Source: Treponema sp. (GTDB taxonomy: Bacteria; Spirochaetota; Spirochaetia; Treponematales; Breznakiellaceae). Taken from it: a stretch of 8,628 nt of DNA. Shown here piece by piece: positions 5,420 to 8,628 of this stretch. The stretch's first letter is position 1. The number at the start of each line of letters is the position of its first letter. The notes beneath the pieces were generated by a model that did no database searches, was not told the origin of the DNA, and was given only the letters and a program-made list of their open reading frames with translations. The stretch is from positions 1 to 8,628 of the forward strand of contig JAIRSD010000081.1 in the NCBI GenBank assembly GCA_031255615.1, written 5' to 3'. The position numbers and the translations under genes are program-made.

Positions 5420-6796
5420 ATGGAAACTATCTTCGCCAAATACCGCAGGGCCGCCGAGGGGATCGATCCTATTAAGTGTATGGGCCGAATCTCCCGGGTC
5501 CAGGGAATATTAGTGGAAAGCCGGGGGCCCCAGGCCACTATCGGCGAGATCTGCCGGATCGCTTTAAGCCGGGAGCGGAGGACGATCTTCGCGGAGGTGG
5601 TGGGGCTGCACGACGAGTTTGTCCAGCTCATGGTCTACGGCGGTACCGGCGGAATCGAAATAGGAGACCGGGTGGTTGCCACCGGGAATCTCCTGGAAGT
5701 GCCGGTTTCTCCCCGGCTCCTGGGGAGGGTTTTGGATTGCATGGGGAATCCCAGCGACGGCAAGGGAGACATCGGCGCCCTCCTTCGCTACCCCGCCATG
5801 GCGAATCCCCCGGATCCCCTCAGCCGCCGGCAGGTGACCGAGCGGATCGTTACCGGAGTCCGGGCCGTTGACGGACTCCTGGCGGTGGGCAGGGGGCAGC
5901 GGATGGGCATTTTCGCCGGTTCCGGGGTAGGGAAATCCACCCTCCTGGGCATGATTGCCCGGAATACCAATGCCGACGTAAATGTGGTCGCCCTGATCGG
6001 CGAACGGGGCCGGGAGGTTGTGGACTTCATCGAAAACGATCTGGGCCCCGAGGGGCTTGCCCGTTCGGTGTTGGTGGTGAGTACCTCGGAATCCCCGCCC
6101 CTGGCCCGGCTCCGGGGCGCCTATGTGGCCGCCGCGGTGGCGGAGTACTTCCGGGATCAGGGGCTGGACGTGATGCTCCTCTTTGATTCGATCACCCGTT
6201 TCGCCCGGGCCCAGCGGGAGATTGGGCTTGCCAGCGGGGAACCCCCCGCCACCAGGGGCTACACCCCCAGCATGTTCGATTCCATGCCCAAACTTCTGGA
6301 GCGCTGCGGTAATTTTGAAAAGGGAACCATTACCGGTTTCTATACGGTCCTTGTGGAAGGAGACGACATGGACGAACCGGTGGCCGATACGGTTCGGGGG
6401 ATTCTGGACGGCCACATCGTCCTCTCCCGAAATTTGGCCCAGGCCTACCATTATCCCGCCATTGACGTATTGCAGAGTATTTCCCGGAAGGCGGGTAGAG
6501 TCGCCGATCCCGGAAGCGTCCGGGCCGCGGGGATCATCCGCCGGCACATGGCGGTCTACGCTGAGGCGGAAGATCTTATCAATGTAGGGGCCTACCACGC
6601 GGGTTCCAATCCGGATATCGACGCCGCCATCGCCAGGCATCCGGCTATTGAGGAATTCCTCATACAGGATGCCGAAGAAACATGCCCCCTCTCCGGCACT
6701 CTCCAAAAGCTGGGGGAGATCGCCGGGGTTCCCCTCCCGGAAGAAGCCGCCGTCGTCCCGCCTCCCGCTGAAGATGTTCCCGTCTCCGCCCCATGA
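5420..6796 (+). CDS. fliI: FliI, flagellum-specific export ATPase
   Basis: FliI is the hexameric ATPase of the flagellar type III system, a relative of the F1 beta subunit; it unloads chaperone-substrate complexes at the export gate. In 458 residues the N-terminal beta-barrel domain (about 20-95) is followed by the nucleotide-binding core. The P-loop is GSGVGKST (167-174), the GERGREV motif with the likely catalytic Glu195 is at 194-200, the Walker B stretch VMLLFD is at 251-256, and the family signature SGEPPATRGYTPSMFDSMP is at 272-290. All key residues are present. The last ~19 residues are a Pro/Ala/Val-rich tail. The ATG at 5420 has only a modest ribosome site (AAGGGG near 5403) inside the end of fliH, so translational coupling is likely. 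It overlaps fliJ by 4 bases (ATGA). Confidence 0.98.
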   Translation: METIFAKYRRAAEGIDPIKCMGRISRVQGILVESRGPQATIGEICRIALSRERRTIFAEVVGLHDEFVQLMVYGGTGGIEIGDRVVATGNLLEVPVSPRLLGRVLDCMGNPSDGKGDIGALLRYPAMANPPDPLSRRQVTERIVTGVRAVDGLLAVGRGQRMGIFAGSGVGKSTLLGMIARNTNADVNVVALIGERGREVVDFIENDLGPEGLARSVLVVSTSESPPLARLRGAYVAAAVAEYFRDQGLDVMLLFDSITRFARAQREIGLASGEPPATRGYTPSMFDSMPKLLERCGNFEKGTITGFYTVLVEGDDMDEPVADTVRGILDGHIVLSRNLAQAYHYPAIDVLQSISRKAGRVADPGSVRAAGIIRRHMAVYAEAEDLINVGAYHAGSNPDIDAAIARHPAIEEFLIQDAEETCPLSGTLQKLGEIAGVPLPEEAAVVPPPAEDVPVSAP

Positions 6797-7284
6797 AACG
6801 TTTCCGCTTCGGCCCCGAAAAAATATTGGAACTGCGGAAGCATCGGGAACAGGAGGCGAAGATTGCCCTGGGCAGGGCGGTGTCGGAACTTACGGATATA
6901 GAAAACCAACTGAAGGATCTGGCCCTTTTGCGCAGAAAGACCCTTGCGGAACGTCTTACCGCTTCCGGCTTCCCGCAGGATGAGGGCGGCGCCCAATCCG
7001 CGTTTCTTGCCGGTTATTACCGGAACTACGAATTCTATTTACAGAGGCTTGACCGCCGGAGAGAGGAGCTTCTGGAGGCCGCCGCCCGGGCCCGGTTAAA
7101 GGTGGAGGAAGAACGGAAGGCATATTTGGAATCTTCTCAAGAACGAAAGGTATTGGATAAACTGAAGGAGAAGCGGGCGGTGGAGCACCATCGGGCCGTA
7201 TTCGCCGAGGAGACGAAGAACCTTGACGACACGGCCCTCCGCCGGGACAACAATAGTTTGAGTCAAGGAGAGTACCATGCGTAA
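6793..7284 (+). CDS. fliJ: FliJ, export-apparatus stalk/chaperone-escort protein
   Basis: FliJ is a small coiled-coil protein that inserts into the FliI hexamer like the F1 gamma subunit and recycles export chaperones. The 163 residues are almost entirely predicted helix: a first arm of about 1-57 opening with FRFGPEKILELRKHREQEA, a turn around GFPQDEGG (59-66), and a second arm of about 70-150 rich in Arg/Lys/Glu, including ERKVLDKLKEKRAVE. FliJ sequences diverge strongly, so the call rests on this two-helix layout, the C-terminal pattern and the place after fliI. The ATG at 6793 overlaps the fliI stop and has no convincing ribosome site, suggesting coupling to fliI. The 3' end overlaps the start of dhaK by 8 bases. 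Confidence 0.88.
   Translation: MKRFRFGPEKILELRKHREQEAKIALGRAVSELTDIENQLKDLALLRRKTLAERLTASGFPQDEGGAQSAFLAGYYRNYEFYLQRLDRRREELLEAAARARLKVEEERKAYLESSQERKVLDKLKEKRAVEHHRAVFAEETKNLDDTALRRDNNSLSQGEYHA
7265..7270 (+). promoter_or_regulatory. Ribosome binding site for dhaK inside fliJ
   Basis: AAGGAG lies 6 bases before the ATG at 7277 and is still within the fliJ coding sequence. It supports the overlapping start of dhaK, which shares bases 7277-7284 with the end of fliJ. Confidence 0.8.
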
Positions 7285-8284
7285 GATCATTAACAAACCG
7301 GAAGATTTCGTTGACGAAATGGTAGACGGAATCATCGCTGCCTATGAGGGAAAGATTCGACTGTTGAATGGCGACCGCCGGATTATTCTGAGCGCCTATC
7401 CGAAAAAGGAGGGAAAAGTAGGCATTGTTACCGCCGGAGGAAGCGGCCACCTGCCCCTGTTCCTCGGTTATGTAGGCCAGGGCATGTTGGACGGCTGCGC
7501 CGTGGGTAATGTGTTTGCCTCTCCCTCATCCCAAAAGATGGCGGATATGATCCGCGCCTGTGATTCCGGCAAGGGAGTCCTCTGTCTTTTTGGTAATTAC
7601 GGCGGGGATGTGATGAATTTCGAAATGGCCCGGGAGATGGTGGAATTCGACGATATTAAAACCACCGTTGCCCTGGGCCGGGATGATACGGCTTCCGCTC
7701 CCAGGGAAAGCGCCGATAAACGCCGGGGGGTGGCGGGAATCGTCTTCGCCTATAAGATCGCCGGCGCCGCCGCGGATAAACTCCTTTCCCTGGAGGAAGC
7801 AACCGCCCTGACGCAGAAGGCCCTGGACCGCACCCGCAGCATGGGCTTCGCCCTTTCTCCCTGCATTCTTCCCGAGGTCGGGAAGCCTACTTTTACCATC
7901 AACGATGATGAGATCGAGATTGGCATGGGGATCCACGGGGAGAAGGGGATTGAACTGCGCAAGATGATCAGCGCCGATGAACTGGCCCGGATCGCCTTTG
8001 ACCGCATCACCGCCGATATGCCCCTCTCAAAGGGGGACGAGGTTTCCGTCCTGATCAACGGTTTGGGGGGGACCCCCCTGGAGGAACAATTTATCGTGTA
8101 CCGGAAGATCCATGCCCTCCTTGGGGAAGCGGGAGTCTCCGTTTTTATGCCCCATGTCGGGGAATTTGCCACCTCCATGGAGATGCAGGGGCTTTCGGTT
8201 TCCATCATGCGGCTTGACGCCGAACTCAAGGAACTGCTCAGGGCCCCGGCGATCACCCCCTTCTACACCAGCCTGAATAAGTAG
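7277..8284 (+). CDS. dhaK: DhaK-family kinase subunit (dihydroxyacetone kinase, substrate-binding subunit)
   Basis: DhaK binds a short ketose covalently through a histidine and presents it for phosphorylation by the DhaL partner, in the cytoplasm. The 335 residues match the usual single-domain length. The N-terminal fold carries AGGSGH (53-58) with His58, NYGGDVMNF (107-115) with Asp111, and the substrate histidine His220 in GMGIHGEKG (216-224). By alignment from memory these equal His56, Asp109 and His218 of E. coli DhaK. The E. coli Lys104 position is Gly106 here, which marks a divergent DhaK subgroup. The substrate could be dihydroxyacetone or another small ketose such as erythrulose; the sequence alone does not decide. 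dhaL follows 9 bases after the stop. A third, phosphate-donating subunit (DhaM) is not seen in the window. Confidence 0.93.
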   Translation: MRKIINKPEDFVDEMVDGIIAAYEGKIRLLNGDRRIILSAYPKKEGKVGIVTAGGSGHLPLFLGYVGQGMLDGCAVGNVFASPSSQKMADMIRACDSGKGVLCLFGNYGGDVMNFEMAREMVEFDDIKTTVALGRDDTASAPRESADKRRGVAGIVFAYKIAGAAADKLLSLEEATALTQKALDRTRSMGFALSPCILPEVGKPTFTINDDEIEIGMGIHGEKGIELRKMISADELARIAFDRITADMPLSKGDEVSVLINGLGGTPLEEQFIVYRKIHALLGEAGVSVFMPHVGEFATSMEMQGLSVSIMRLDAELKELLRAPAITPFYTSLNK

Positions 8285-8293
8285 AGGTTGAAC

Positions 8294-8628
8294 ATGAACA
8301 CAGCGACACTGCGGCCGGCCATGGAGACGGTGAACAAACTCATGGCCGCCAACCGGGACTACCTAGTGGAATTGGATCAGCAGAACGGCGACGGGGATCT
8401 GGGTATTTCCATGGCCGCCGGTTTCAAGGCCCTCAGCGACTATCTTGCCGCCGCGGAGGAGAAGGACCTGGGCCGGGTCTTTATGAAATGCGGCGGCGTT
8501 TTTAACGAGGCCGCCCCTTCTTCCCTGGGGACCATTATTTCCTTCGGCTTTATGGGGATGGCGAAGGCCCTAAAGGGGAAGGAAGATGCCGGGGCGGCGG
8601 AACTCGCCGCGGCCATGGAAGCGGGGCT
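8294..8628 (+). CDS. dhaL: DhaL-family kinase subunit (nucleotide-binding), cut by window edge
   Basis: This is the N-terminal 111 residues of a DhaL/DAK2-type subunit, which holds the nucleotide and two metal ions and transfers phosphate to the sugar bound on DhaK. The metal-binding signature is clear: LDQQNGDGDLG at 27-37 with Asp28, Asp33 and Asp35, followed by a helix with GFKAL. The phosphate-loop region reads NEAAPSSLGT (71-80), where E. coli-like DhaL proteins have a GGxSGPLxGT-type sequence; this fits a separate subgroup, matching the divergent DhaK next to it. The ATG at 8294 has AGAGG near 8283-8287. The frame is open to the last base, so the C-terminal half lies beyond the window. 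Whether it uses ATP directly or a PTS-charged ADP cannot be told from this fragment. Confidence 0.9.
   Translation, partial: MNTATLRPAMETVNKLMAANRDYLVELDQQNGDGDLGISMAAGFKALSDYLAAAEEKDLGRVFMKCGGVFNEAAPSSLGTIISFGFMGMAKALKGKEDAGAAELAAAMEAG

Noticed and set aside
5564..6706. Long antisense open frame of 380 codons opposite fliI
   Set aside because: It mirrors the strongly conserved fliI frame; composition is Gly/His/Pro-rich without any domain pattern, and no ribosome site or context supports it.

Overview
The window is one dense, co-directional (+ strand) gene cluster from a spirochaete, most likely a GC-rich member of the Treponema lineage. The main evidence is the protein sequences: the FliG C-terminus, the FliF tail that binds FliG, and the FliI core all look strongly treponemal. 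The gene order flgB-flgC-fliE-fliF-fliG-fliH-fliI-fliJ matches the flgB operon known from treponemes. The high GC content is unlike T. pallidum or T. denticola and is closer to environmental or gut treponemes; that placement is inference, since I could not search databases.

Layout: positions 1-3995 hold the basal-body block: the end of flgB, flgC (both proximal rod), fliE (rod/MS-ring junction), fliF (MS ring) and fliG (switch/rotor). Spacings are short and most genes have good Shine-Dalgarno sites. Positions 3996-4414 are a 419-base gene-free gap packed with at least six clear perfect or near-perfect hairpins plus a weaker one. None has the T-tract of a normal terminator, and one is bounded by 7-base direct repeats as if it had been inserted. 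Positions 4415-7284 hold the export-energising block: fliH (stator/regulator of the ATPase, GTG start), fliI (export ATPase) and fliJ (central stalk/chaperone escort), tightly packed or overlapping.

Positions 7277-8628 change subject. dhaK starts inside the end of fliJ (8-base overlap) and is followed 9 bases after its stop by dhaL, which runs off the window. These encode the two core subunits of a dihydroxyacetone-kinase-type enzyme. They keep the covalent substrate histidine (DhaK) and the metal-binding aspartates (DhaL), but differ from the E. coli type at a DhaK active-site lysine and in the DhaL phosphate-loop region, so a substrate other than dihydroxyacetone is possible.

The flagellar genes form a coherent set: rod, MS ring and rotor, followed by the FliH-FliI-FliJ ATPase complex that feeds subunits through the export gate. 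The kinase genes appear to have been joined to the 3' end of this transcription unit. The two parts most worth a second look are the palindrome island between fliG and fliH and the fliJ/dhaK fusion of operons.
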